Origin: Pectobacterium aroidearum
Lineage (GTDB): Bacteria; Pseudomonadota; Gammaproteobacteria; Enterobacterales; Enterobacteriaceae
Assembly (NCBI RefSeq): GCF_041228105.1
Contig: NZ_CP166097.1
Span: 1,302,001 to 1,366,000, forward strand
Direction: 5' to 3'
DNA: 64,000 nucleotides
Below the pieces are notes generated by a model, which did no database searches, was not told the DNA's origin, and saw only the letters and a program-made list of their open reading frames with translations. How positions within the stretch are numbered: the first letter of the stretch is position 1; each line of letters begins with the position of its first letter. A program made the translations under genes and the position numbers. Positions 30,931 to 42,300 of this stretch are shown here, in pieces.

Positions 30931-30960
30931 AAAAAAGGCGCTCTGTTGAGCGCCTTTTTT
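30931..30960. terminator. Bidirectional terminator between cyclase and secretion operon
   Basis: AAAAAAGGCGCTC pairs with GAGCGCCTTTTTT across a TGTT loop. It lies between two convergent transcripts and has A and T runs on both sides. Confidence 0.92.
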
Positions 30961-30961
30961 A

Positions 30962-32323
30962 TTATCTTTCCCGTAACGCTTCTGCTTTTGCCCGAATAAT
31001 CGGCTTTAACAAATAGCTGAGGATCGTTTTCTTGCCCGTGATTATATCAACTGAGGCCACCATGCCTGGAATGATAAGAAGTGGTTTATCGGCTGAGCCT
31101 AAATAATTCTTATCAGTCCGTAAACGAATAATATAAAAGCTGTTCCCTTCTTTATCGGTTACGGTGTCCGGGCTGATTTGTTCCAACTGGCCTTTTAGAC
31201 CGCCATAGATGGTGTAGTCGTAGGCCGTCAATTTTATTACGGCATCCTGACCTGGGTGCAAGAACGCAATATCCTGTGGACGAATTCTGGCTTCAACTAA
31301 CAGTTTGTCGTCCAGTGGAACAATTTCCACCAGGTCGCTACCCGGTTGAATCACTCCGCCGATAGTATTCACCAAAACCTGCTGCACGATACCACGGACG
31401 GGGGAGACAACCAGCGTACGGTTTACCCGGTCTTCGAGTGCTTTGCCCGTGGCTTCAATTTTGTTCAGGTTGGTTTGTGCTTCGCTGAGTTGAGATAACG
31501 CCTCGCTTTTATAACGGCTGCGCGTTTCCTCTATTTTATTCTCGCTCTCTTTAATCGCAGACTCTGCCCGGGGAATCGAGAGCTTGATGGAATCAAGCTG
31601 ACCACGGGTTTCGACTTCTGCGCGGCGCAGGCGTAAAACTTCTACCTTAGAAATGGCGCCTTCTGCGATCAGCGGTTCTGACATTTTAATTTCTTGTTGG
31701 AGCAGACCCAGACTATTGCGGAACTGAATTTCCTTTGCGGAGAAATCCCTCAGTTCCTGGCGACGTTGGATCAACTGCTCTTCCAGACCAGATACTTCAT
31801 TGTGGAGTTGCTGGCGGCGGCTGTTATAAAGTTCTTTTTCTCCGGCCGCGATTTTAGGCGCTTGCGTCGTAATTTCTTCCGAAAGTACGAGTTCCCGATC
31901 GTTGATTTCGGCGTTCAGGCGCTCGATACGTGATAGCAGTGCAAGCCGGTCGGCTTCGGTTTCACCGACATTGGAAGCGAAGCGCGTATCATCAAGGCGC
32001 AGCAAAGGATCGCCCGCATTAACGACCTGGCCTTCATGAATGAATACCTCTGTGACAATGCCGCCTTCCAGGTTTTGGATTTTTTGCAATCGGGAAGACG
32101 GGATAGCTTTACCGTCACCCCGGGTGACTTCATCGATATCCGCCAGCCCAGCCCACAGTATGAAAAACAGGAAAAAAGCGCCGATAGCCCATAGCGTGAA
32201 GCGAATAGAACGCGGTGAATCCTCGGCCATTGCCCGGCTTACTTCCGGCATCGTTTGCAGGCCTTCTTCATCTCCGCCGACAAAATATCGTTTGATTCGT
32301 TTGATATATTTACCGAGACGCAT
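30962..32323 (-). CDS. Type I secretion membrane-fusion protein (HlyD/LapC-like)
   Basis: A 453-residue periplasmic adaptor linking the ABC exporter to the TolC-like pore. A short cytoplasmic N-terminus is followed by one membrane helix at about 42-60. A biotinyl-lipoyl-like strand block (KIQNLEGGIVTEVFIHEGQ, about 80-98) and a long coiled coil (about 115-310) come next, then the second lipoyl half and the HlyD family signature ending PGMVASVDIITGKKTILSYLLKPI (split at its Pro-Gly and Lys-Pro ends). It overlaps the ABC gene by 14 bp and is the last gene of the operon TolC-ABC-HlyD. Confidence 0.95.
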   Translation of the reverse strand: MRLGKYIKRIKRYFVGGDEEGLQTMPEVSRAMAEDSPRSIRFTLWAIGAFFLFFILWAGLADIDEVTRGDGKAIPSSRLQKIQNLEGGIVTEVFIHEGQVVNAGDPLLRLDDTRFASNVGETEADRLALLSRIERLNAEINDRELVLSEEITTQAPKIAAGEKELYNSRRQQLHNEVSGLEEQLIQRRQELRDFSAKEIQFRNSLGLLQQEIKMSEPLIAEGAISKVEVLRLRRAEVETRGQLDSIKLSIPRAESAIKESENKIEETRSRYKSEALSQLSEAQTNLNKIEATGKALEDRVNRTLVVSPVRGIVQQVLVNTIGGVIQPGSDLVEIVPLDDKLLVEARIRPQDIAFLHPGQDAVIKLTAYDYTIYGGLKGQLEQISPDTVTDKEGNSFYIIRLRTDKNYLGSADKPLLIIPGMVASVDIITGKKTILSYLLKPIIRAKAEALRER

Positions 32324-34580
32324 TGATTTGCCCCTTCTTCAACGCATCCATCACGATCGCTTTTGGCCCATCCGCGATAATTTTACCTTTATCGACAATG
32401 ACTAAACGATCGACAAGCGCCAGCATGGAAACCCGATGCGTAACCAGCAAAAGCGTTTTCTCTGCAATGACGGGAGCCAGAGCCTGCTTTAACCGATCTT
32501 CACTGGTGTTATCCATCGAGCTGGTGGGTTCATCCAGCACCAGAATGGGGGGATCGAGCAACAACGCTCTTGCTATCGCGACAGCTTGACGTTGTCCGCC
32601 GGAGAGCTGCTGGCCGCGTTCGCCAACCTGAAGGTTATAGCCATCCGGATGCAGACGAGCAAACTCGTTCACCCCTGAAATTTCTGCAGCTCGCAGCATC
32701 GCTTCGTCTTCGACATAGCGTGCGCCGCTAATCAGGTTATTACGCAGTGAACCGCTAAATAGCTGAATATCTTGAGGAACATAGCCGATATTGTGGCGTA
32801 AATCGCTGACATCCAATTGGCGAGCGTCAACGCCGTCGATCAGAATATTGCCGGTATTAGGCTGATAGAGATTCACAATCAGTTTTTGCAGCGAGCTTTT
32901 TCCCGAACCGCTGCGGCCAATAACGCCCACTTTCTCACCGGGAGCGATGGTCAGACTGATACTTTGCAGCGAACTGGTTTTTTGTTCCGGGTAATTGAAC
33001 GTCACATCGCGAAATTCGATACCGCCCCGGATGCTTTCGCGCTTCAGCGGGCGTTCGTTATCGCTACGCTCTTGCGGCAGCTGCATCATCTGTTCGGTGG
33101 TCTGCATCGTCAAACGCGCCTGTTGGTAACGACTGACCAGGCCAGACAGTTGACCCAACGGCATGAGCGCTCTGCCGTTCAGCATGTAACAGGCTATCAA
33201 CCCACCCATACTGAGCTTACCGTTAATCAGCATATAGACGCCGACGACAATCATGGCAACGCCAGCAAATTGCTGGAACCACTGCGTCAGGTTTACCGCC
33301 AGTGAGGACAGCACTTTGGCTCGCATTTCCAGCTTGCTCAAGCTGCCAATGGTCTGTTCCCATTGGTGCTGACGTTCGCTTTCCGCATTATTGACCTTGA
33401 TGGCATCCAGACAGCTCAAGGTTTCGATCAGCGTTGCCTGTCGTTCGCTGGCAAGGTGCATCGTTTTTTCAATGGTGGCGGACAGCGGCTTTTGCATCGC
33501 CCAACTCGCCAGCAAGGCGATAGGGTAGGCCAGGATGGAAACCCAGACCAGCGGGCCGCCGATGATGCCGATCACCAACAGCAGCAGCAATGTAAAAGGA
33601 AAATCGATCAGCGTCGTCAGCGTTAGTGAGGAAAGGAAGTCTCTGAGCGATTGAAATTCATGAATATTCTGCGCGAAACTACCGACCCGCGGTGGCCGGG
33701 CATTCATCGACATACCGGTGATACGCTCAAATAGCGTGGCGGAAATAATCAGATCGGTTTTTTTGCCCGCCATATCGAGGCAAACGCCGCGCAGTGTTTT
33801 GAGTATCAAATCGAAAACAAAAGCACCGGTAACACCAATAGCCAGTACCCACAAGGTTGACGTTGCCTGATTTGGCACCACCCGATCATAGACATTCATC
33901 ACAAACAGCGGTGTAGCAAGCGCGATAATGTTCACCAGCAGCGTCGCGAGCACGGCATCGAGATAGAGTGAACGTGAAAGCTTAAGTGTGTCCTTGAACC
34001 AGGATTTGGTGCGGGGGATCAGCGATGGATTTTGCAGATCGAACTGATGGCGAGGCTGGGCGAACATCACCAGACCCAGATAGTTCTGTTGCAGCGTATT
34101 GTGCTCAACGGAAATTTCCCCGCCTTCTGTTTCACTGGGCATCAGGCGTGCGCTGCCGTCAGCGTTCCAGCCTAGCAGAATCGCCGCTCTCCCTTCCCGT
34201 AACAGCAACATCGCGGGGAGAGACATATCGGAAATTTTATTCAGAGAACGTTTGAGAACGCGCCCTTGCAGCCCCGCGCGTGCAGCGGCTCTCGGAAGCA
34301 GTTTTACAGAGAGTCGCTGGTTGGCTAAGGGGAGTCCGGCGGTGAGTGTGGTACGGCTGACCGATTTCCCCTGCAAGGCACAGAGGATCAGTAAACCATC
34401 CAATAACGGGTCATCATGACGGCTGCGAGGGTCACTATTTTCATTAGTGACCGTTTCATGAGCGACAGCTGGCTCATGAACAACCGCTGATTCATGAGCA
34501 ACAGTCGGTTCATGGACGATAGACTCATGGGTAACTGATTTATCAGAACCCTGAGTCTCTTGTACTGAATGCAACTTCAT
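32310..34580 (-). CDS. Type I secretion ABC transporter (LapB-like)
   Basis: A 756-residue exporter. After an unusual His-Glu repeat tail (residues 17-45) comes a C39-peptidase-like domain (about 52-175) without the catalytic Cys, the form used by RTX-type substrates that are not clipped on export. Six membrane helices follow at about 205-480. The nucleotide-binding domain has Walker A GRSGSGKSS starting at 555, signature LSGGQRQAVAIARAL at about 659, Walker B LVLDEP and the switch VTHR. Together with the adjacent HlyD and TolC-like proteins it should export the giant adhesin encoded divergently. Confidence 0.95.
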   Translation of the reverse strand: MKLHSVQETQGSDKSVTHESIVHEPTVAHESAVVHEPAVAHETVTNENSDPRSRHDDPLLDGLLILCALQGKSVSRTTLTAGLPLANQRLSVKLLPRAAARAGLQGRVLKRSLNKISDMSLPAMLLLREGRAAILLGWNADGSARLMPSETEGGEISVEHNTLQQNYLGLVMFAQPRHQFDLQNPSLIPRTKSWFKDTLKLSRSLYLDAVLATLLVNIIALATPLFVMNVYDRVVPNQATSTLWVLAIGVTGAFVFDLILKTLRGVCLDMAGKKTDLIISATLFERITGMSMNARPPRVGSFAQNIHEFQSLRDFLSSLTLTTLIDFPFTLLLLLVIGIIGGPLVWVSILAYPIALLASWAMQKPLSATIEKTMHLASERQATLIETLSCLDAIKVNNAESERQHQWEQTIGSLSKLEMRAKVLSSLAVNLTQWFQQFAGVAMIVVGVYMLINGKLSMGGLIACYMLNGRALMPLGQLSGLVSRYQQARLTMQTTEQMMQLPQERSDNERPLKRESIRGGIEFRDVTFNYPEQKTSSLQSISLTIAPGEKVGVIGRSGSGKSSLQKLIVNLYQPNTGNILIDGVDARQLDVSDLRHNIGYVPQDIQLFSGSLRNNLISGARYVEDEAMLRAAEISGVNEFARLHPDGYNLQVGERGQQLSGGQRQAVAIARALLLDPPILVLDEPTSSMDNTSEDRLKQALAPVIAEKTLLLVTHRVSMLALVDRLVIVDKGKIIADGPKAIVMDALKKGQINASR

Positions 34581-34658
34581 TTAACGGAACGTTCCCTTAC
34601 GCAACGTAATTCCTCGCATATAAACCATAATTTATCGCCGTCTGACCAATGAAATATA

Positions 34659-36011
34659 TTAATTAAGGCTCGGCAACTCTGCGTGGGTGGTTACGTTTGT
34701 CAAGCTGGTACCGGCATCAGGGGCTGGGATAGCCAAACGATTTAATAACTCTCCCATACGTGATGCGATCCGGTATTCGGTATAAAGGGAGGTGAAGCGA
34801 ACTTCGACCAGACGGCGTTGTGCGGTGAACAGCTCGTTTTCACTGTCCAGCAGGTCCAACAGCGTCCTTTCTCCCAGGCTAAATTGTTTCTGATAGGCGG
34901 TACGCACTTTCATACTGCGGTCTGCATATTCGGCGGCGATCGGCAACTGCTGGCGCGAGTTATTTAACGCTGACCAGGCTAGCTTTAGCTCTTCACCCAG
35001 CAGGCGCAGGGCATTATTTCGCACATCCTGCGCTTCTTTTACCTGATAGGCTTTTGATTCCATGTTGGCTTTGCTGCTACCGCCTTCATACAGGTTGTAG
35101 CGCATCCGCAGCATCGCTTGCCATTCATTGTTTTGACCGCGCGTCCCGTCAACGTTGTTATCCATTGTACGAGAGAGCTCAACGTTGAGGCGTGGATAAA
35201 ACGTTGATTTCGAGGCTTCATATTGCTGCTGCGTGGCTTCAATATCTGACTCTGCGGATTTCAGCGCGGGGCTGTTAGCCAACATGATGCGCTGGGCTTC
35301 CTCCAACGACGCGGGGAGTTTTATTACAGAAGCATCGGGCATCACCAAATTATCCGGCACTTTACCCACAACGCTCATGTAGTTGATTTTGGCATCGTCC
35401 AGATTGGTTTGTTCTGTCAGCACGTTATTACGCGCCTGTGCAAGACGAGCTTCGGCCTGATCCAAATCCGCCAAGCGGCCAACGCCCTGTTCGCTACGTA
35501 GCCTGATTTGATCGTAAATGCGCTCGTGGCTTGCCAGATTGGCTTCCGCCAGACGGACAAATTCCTGACGTTGCAGAACATTGAGATAGACCTGAACGGT
35601 ATCTAATGCCGTCGACTCACTGGTATTTAATACTTTATAGGCGCGTGAGTTGACTGTGGCGCGTTGTCTGCCAACCTCGCTTGAGGTGGCGAAACCATCG
35701 AACACCGTCTGGCTTAAATTGATACTCGATTCCTGACGGCTGAGTTCAACGCGTTTATTGATGCTGGCGCGTGTTGAGGGACTATCGGTTTCTTCGCGGC
35801 CAACACCAGCACTCAGCGTGATGGAGGGAAGATATCCCCCTTTTGCTGCGCGCAAATCATGTTCGGCAGAAAAACGACTATTAATAGATGCGCTCACTTC
35901 GGGGTGGGTATAGAGCGTGCTTTTAATGGCTTCCTGGATCGTCTCTGCATACGTCGCTGTGGAAAAAACGGTAATAAAAGGCAATAAAGCAAAATGGTAT
36001 CTACGAATCAT
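34659..36011 (-). CDS. TolC-family outer-membrane channel of the type I secretion system (LapE-like)
   Basis: A 450-residue protein with a signal peptide probably cleaved after residue 22 (TYAE). Two long helical outer-membrane-efflux repeats follow, with motifs SLSQTVFDG-like NLSQTVFDGF at about 98 and YNLYEGG at about 308, and C-terminal FSLGERTLLDLLDSENELF, all typical of type I secretion TolC proteins. A dedicated pore gene in the operon, rather than use of housekeeping TolC, is usual for Lap systems. It is first in the operon, 78 bp before the ABC gene, and divergent from the adhesin. Confidence 0.95.
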   Translation of the reverse strand: MIRRYHFALLPFITVFSTATYAETIQEAIKSTLYTHPEVSASINSRFSAEHDLRAAKGGYLPSITLSAGVGREETDSPSTRASINKRVELSRQESSINLSQTVFDGFATSSEVGRQRATVNSRAYKVLNTSESTALDTVQVYLNVLQRQEFVRLAEANLASHERIYDQIRLRSEQGVGRLADLDQAEARLAQARNNVLTEQTNLDDAKINYMSVVGKVPDNLVMPDASVIKLPASLEEAQRIMLANSPALKSAESDIEATQQQYEASKSTFYPRLNVELSRTMDNNVDGTRGQNNEWQAMLRMRYNLYEGGSSKANMESKAYQVKEAQDVRNNALRLLGEELKLAWSALNNSRQQLPIAAEYADRSMKVRTAYQKQFSLGERTLLDLLDSENELFTAQRRLVEVRFTSLYTEYRIASRMGELLNRLAIPAPDAGTSLTNVTTHAELPSLN

Positions 36012-36392
36012 CAGCAGTTTTCCTTCACAAAAACTTTATTTGTGATTATTCCTATTAAAGTGTTTGAGTGTTATATAAACGCTTAACGAATTGACTTGCT
36101 TTTATTCCTTTTATATCAATATGTTAATTTATTTTCCTGACGCGCCCAGAGCGAAAAAAATAGAAGTTACTCTAAATGAGTAAAGTTCTGGAAAGAATAT
36201 TCTGAATTTTTTATTATATCGAGCATTGAGTCAAGCGTTTGACGCATCACGACAACACTATCGTAACGCTTTTTTTAATAAAATGTCAGGACGACACACA
36301 GCAAATCAACCCTATCAGGATGATAGCAAAAATCTATAGCCGCAATATCGCTACATTATAAAAATAATTATAGATATCAAGGAGAAAGTATT
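36012..36392. promoter_or_regulatory. Divergent promoter region of secretion operon and adhesin
   Basis: This 381-bp AT-rich region must hold both promoters. A terminator-like inverted repeat, AAGCGTT (36233-36239) with AACGCTT (36265-36271) and a T run, lies 120 bp before the adhesin start and could act as an attenuator in its leader. An AAGGAGA ribosome-binding site sits at 36379-36385. I cannot identify a regulator site with confidence. Confidence 0.5.
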
Positions 36393-39300
36393 TTGAACGG
36401 TGTGATTGGCGTTATTAAATTCGTTATTGGACAGGTTTTTATCGTCGCGCTTGATGGAAGCCAGAGATTGCTGGTTGCCGGCGATCGGGTTTACAGCGGT
36501 GAAGAGGTTGTGACCGGTGCTAACGGCGCGGTTTCAATCACATTACCGGATGGCAAAACATTGGATCTGGGGCGTGATAGCCGCTGGAGCGATGTCAGTA
36601 ATGCGTCTTCTCAGGGAAGCGCGGATGTTGCCAGTGATATTGCCGCGATACAAGACGCTATCGCTCAAGGGGCTGACCCGACACAGGTGCTGGAGGCCAC
36701 TGCCGCAGGTAATGACGACACCGGAGAGGCGGGTGACGGCGGCGGCGGGCATTTCAACCCCACGGTCGTTCTGAACTTGACGGCCGAGGTCGTGACTACC
36801 CCGATTGGGTATGATACCGCGGGCATCTCGTTTACTGACCGAGCCTCATCCGTTCTGGATGGCGTAAATTCATCCACGTTGCTGACTGCGGCAACGGATA
36901 CCACCGATACCACACCGCCTTCCGTCACCATTGTCATAAACAGTGATGGCACAATAAGTTTCGTTTTTACCAAACCGCCTGTTGGTTTTGACCTCACTGA
37001 TATCAATGTAACAAATGGCTCAGTAACGAATCTGGTGCAGGATCCTAACGATCCCACGCGCTGGACAGCGACATTAACTCCCGCTGCCAATTTTGAGGGC
37101 GAAGTTCGGGTCAGCATTCCAGACGGCAGCTACACCGATGCCGCGGGTATTCCTGGGACAGGGGGAAGTGAAGGAATAACGGTCGATACCCTGCCTCCTG
37201 TTGCCTCAATTTCAATTGATGATGTGACATCTGATAACGTCATTAATGCCAGTGAATCCGGCCAGACGATTGTGGTCACCGGCAAGGTGGGAGATGAAGT
37301 CAAAGCGGGTGATGCAGTTACGGTGAAAGTCGGGACCGAGACTTACCAGACCACCGTCAATGCCGATGGTAAAACCTGGAGCGTCAACGTTCCGGGATCG
37401 GTGCTGGCCGCGAATGGCGATATCTCTGCCACCGTCACCACACGCGATGCGGCGGGTAACGTCACGACGGTAAACACTAATCACACTTACGGTGTTGATA
37501 CGGTTGCGCCGACGGCGTCCATCTCTATCGACAATGTCACCAGCGATAACGTTATTAACGCGGCTGAGTCCGGCCAGACGATAGCCGTGACCGGTAAAGT
37601 GGATAACGACGTCAAAGTCGGTGATGCGGTTACCGTTAAAGTGGGTACCGAGACCTACCAGACCACCGTCAATGCCGATGGTAAAACCTGGAGCGTCAAC
37701 GTTCCGGGATCGGTGCTGGCCGCGAATGGCGATATCTCTGCCACCGTCACCACACGCGATGCGGCAGGTAACGTCACCACCGACAATACCAGTCATGCTT
37801 ACGGTGTGGATACGGTTGCGCCGACGGCTTCCATCTCTATCGACAATGTCACCAGCGATAACGTGATTAACGCGGCTGAGTCCGGCCAGACGATAGCCGT
37901 GACCGGTAAGGTCGATAACGACGTCAAAGCGGGTGATGCGGTTACGGTGAAAGTGGGTACCGAAACGTACCAGACCACCGTCAATGCCGATGGCAAAACC
38001 TGGAGCGTCAATGTTCCCGGTTCAGTACTGGCCGCCAATGGCGATATCTCTGCCAGCGTGACCACACGCGATCCGGCAGGTAACGTCACCACCGCCAATA
38101 CGATTCACGCTTATGGCGTGGATACCGTTGCGCCGACGGCCTCGATTACTATCGATAACGTCACCAGCGATAACGTGATTAACGCGGCCGAGTCCGGGCA
38201 GACGATAGCCGTCACCGGTAAAGTCGATAATGACGTCAAAGCCGGTGATGCGGTTACCGTTAAAGTCGGCACCGAGACCTACCAGACCACGGTGAATGCC
38301 GATGGTAAAACCTGGAGCGTGAATGTTCCGGGTTCGGTGCTGGCCGCCAATGGCGATATCTCCGCCACGGTCACCACGCGTGATACCGCAGGCAATGTCA
38401 CCACTGCAGACACGACTCATGCTTACGGCGTGGATACGGTCGCACCGACCGCGTCCATTACTATCGATGATGTCACGTCCGATAACGTGATTAACGCGAC
38501 TGAGTCCGGGCAGACGATAGCGGTCACCGGTAAAGTCGATAATGACGTCAAAGCCGGTGATGCGGTTACCGTTAAAGTCGGCACCGAGACCTACCAGACC
38601 ACGGTGAATGCCGATGGTAAAACCTGGAGCGTGAATGTTCCGGGTTCGGTGCTGGCCGCCAATGGCGATATCTCCGCCACGGTCACCACGCGTGATACCG
38701 CAGGCAATGTCACCACTGCAGACACGACTCATGCTTACGGCGTGGATACGGTCGCACCGACCGCGTCCATTACTATCGATGATGTCACGTCCGATAACGT
38801 CATCAATGCCAGTGAATCCGGCCAGACGATAGCGGTCACCGGCAAGGTGGATCACGACGTTAAAGCGGGTGATACGGTTACGGTTAAAGTGGGTACCGAG
38901 ACCTACCAGACCACCGTCAATGCCGATGGCAAAACCTGGAGCGTGAATGTTCCGGGATCGGTGCTGTCCACGAATGGTGATATCTCTGCCACCGTCACCA
39001 CACGCGATGCGGCGGGTAACGTCACGACGGTAAACACTAATCACACTTACGGTGTGGATACGGTTGCGCCGACTGCTTCCATCTCTGTCGACAATGTCAC
39101 CAGCGATAACGTGATTAACGCGGCTGAGTCCGGCCAGACGATAGCCGTGACCGGTAAAGTGGATAACGATGTCAAAGCCGGTGATGCCGTTACGGTGAAA
39201 GTCGGGACCGAGACTTACCAGACCACCGTCAATGCCGATGGTAAAACCTGGAGCGTCAATGTTCCGGGTTCGGTGCTGGCCGCCAATGGCGATATCTCCG

Positions 39301-42300
39301 CGACGGTCACCACGCGTGATACCGCAGGTAATGTCACCACCGCCAATACGACTCATGCTTACGGTGTCGATACCGTTGCACCAACCGCGTCGATTACTAT
39401 CGATAACGTCACCAGCGATAACGTGATTAACGCGGCCGAGTCCGGGCAGACCATTGCGGTCACCGGTAAGGTCGATAACGACGTCAAAGCCGGCGATGCC
39501 GTTACCGTTAAAGTGGGTACCGAGACCTACCAGACCACGGTGAATGCCGATGGTAAAACCTGGAGCGTGAATGTTCCGGGTTCGGTGCTGGCCGCCAATG
39601 GCGATATCTCCGCCACGGTCACCACGCGTGATACCGCAGGCAATGTCACCACTGCAGACACGACTCATGCTTACGGCGTGGATACGGTCGCACCGACCGC
39701 GTCCATTACTATCGATGATGTCACGTCCGATAACGTGATTAACGCGACTGAGTCCGGGCAGACGATAGCGGTCACCGGTAAAGTCGATAATGACGTCAAA
39801 GCCGGTGATGCGGTTACCGTTAAAGTCGGCACCGAGACCTACCAGACGACTGTCAATGCCGACGGCAAAACCTGGAGCGTGAACGTACCGGGTTCCGTGC
39901 TGGCCGCCAATAGCGATGTGAGCGCCACTGTCACCACGCGTGATACCGCAGGCAATGTCACCACCGCCAATACGACTCATGCTTACAGCGTGGATACCGT
40001 TGCGCCGACGGCTTCCATTACTATCGATAACGTCACCAGCGATAACGTCATCAATGCCAGTGAATCCGGCCAGACGATAGCCGTCACCGGTAAGGTCGAT
40101 AACGACGTCAAAGCGGGCGATGCAGTCACCGTTAAAGTCGGCACCGAAACCTACCAGACCACAGTCAATGCGGATGGTAAAACCTGGAGCGTGAATGTTC
40201 CAGGCTCTGTATTGGCCGCCAATAGCGATGTGAGCGCGACGGTCACCACGCGTGACACCGCAGGTAATGTGACCACCGCCAACACGACTCATGCTTACGG
40301 TGTGGATACGGTTGCGCCAACCGCGTCCATTACTATTGACGATGTCACGTCCGATAACGTGATCAATGCGGCCGAGTCCGGCCAGACGATAGCCGTGACC
40401 GGTAAAGTCGATAACGACGTCAAAGCGGGTGATGCGGTTACCGTCAAAGTGGGTACCGAAACCTACCAGACCACCGTCAATGCCGACGGTAAAACCTGGA
40501 GCGTCAACGTTCCCGGTTCCGTATTGGCCGCCAATAGCGATGTGAGCGCGACGGTCACCACGCATGACACGGCGGGTAACGTCACTACTGCCAATACGAC
40601 TCATGCTTATGGCGTGGATACGGTCGCACCAACTGCTTCCATTACTATCGACGATGTCACGTCCGATAACGTGATTAACGCGGCCGAATCCGGCCAGACC
40701 ATTGTGGTGACCGGGAAAGTCGATAACGACGTCAAAGCGGGCGATGCGGTTACCGTTAAAGTCGGTACCGAAACCTACCAGACTACGGTGAATGCGGATG
40801 GCAAAACCTGGAGCGTCAACGTTCCGGGTTCGGTGCTGGCCGCCAATAGCGATGTGAGTGCCAGCGTGACCACACGCGATACGGCGGGCAACGTCACCAC
40901 CGCGAATACCAGCCATGCTTACGGTGTCGATACCGTGGCGCCAACCGCGTCCATTACTATCGATAATGTCACGTCGGATAATGTAATTAATGCGGCCGAG
41001 TCCGGTCAGACGATAGCCGTGACCGGTAAAGTGGATCACGACGTTAAAGCGGGCGACGCGGTTACCGTTAAAGTGGGTACCGAAACCTACCAGACTACCG
41101 TCAATGCGGATGGCAAAACCTGGAGCGTCAATGTTCCCGGTTCCGTGCTGGCCGCGAATAGTGATGTGAGCGCCACGGTCACAACGCGTGACACCGCAGG
41201 TAACGTCACCATCGCAGACACCAATCACACTTACGGTGTCGATACCGTTGCACCAACCGCCTCGATTTCTATCGACAATGTCACCAGCGATAACGTGATT
41301 AACGCGGCCGAGTCCGGCCAGACGATAGCCGTGACGGGTAAGGTTGATAACGACGTCAAAGCGGGTGATGCCGTTACCGTTAAAGTCGGCACCGAGACCT
41401 ACCAGACGACGGTGAATGCCGATGGCAAAACCTGGAGTGTCAATGTTCCGGGCTCTGTACTGGCGGCGAATAGCGATGTGAGCGCCAGCGTGACCACACG
41501 TGACACCGCAGGCAACGTCACGACGGCAAACACGACTCATGCTTATGGCGTGGATACGGTTGCGCCAACCGCCTCGATTTCTATTGATGATGTCACCAGC
41601 GATAACGTCATCAATGCCAGTGAATCCGGCCAGACGATAGCGGTCACCGGTAAAGTGGATAACGACGTCAAAGCGGGTGATGCGGTTACCGTTAAAGTGG
41701 GTACCGAGACCTACCAGACCACCGTCAATGCCGATGGCAAAACCTGGAGCGTCAATGTTCCCGGTTCAGTGCTGGCGGCGAATAGTGATGTGAACGCCAC
41801 GGTCACCACGCGTGATACCGCAGGTAACGTCACGACGGCAAACACCAATCACACTTACGGTGTTGATACGGTGGCACCGACCGCGTCGATTACTATCGAT
41901 GATGTCACCAGCGATAACGTCATCAATGCCAGTGAATCCGGCCAGACCATTGTGGTCACCGGTAAAGTCGATAACGACGTCAAAGCGGGTGATGCGGTGA
42001 CGGTAAAAGTCGGCACCGAGACCTACCAGACCACCGTCAATGCCGATGGCAAAACCTGGAGCGTGAATGTTCCTGGTTCTGTATTGGCCGCCAACAGTGA
42101 TGTGAGCGCGACAGTTACAACCCGTGACACCGCAGGCAATGTCACCACCGCGAATACCAGTCATGCTTACGGTGTCGATACCGTTGCACCGACCGCGTCT
42201 ATTACCATTGACGATGTGACGTCGGATAACGTGATTAACGCCGCTGAGTCCGGCCAGACCATTGCGGTTACCGGCAAAGTCGATAACGACGTCAAAGCGG

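Noticed and set aside
38022..41540. A 1172-codon open frame on the minus strand across the adhesin repeats, and similar ones at 43950-45095, 41766-42476, 45204-45596 and 46140-46532.
   Set aside because: They are exact antisense shadows of the 312-bp repeats: a frame open in one unit is open in all. The predicted protein is a low-complexity Gly/His/Asp/Arg repeat without a start site or ribosome-binding site.
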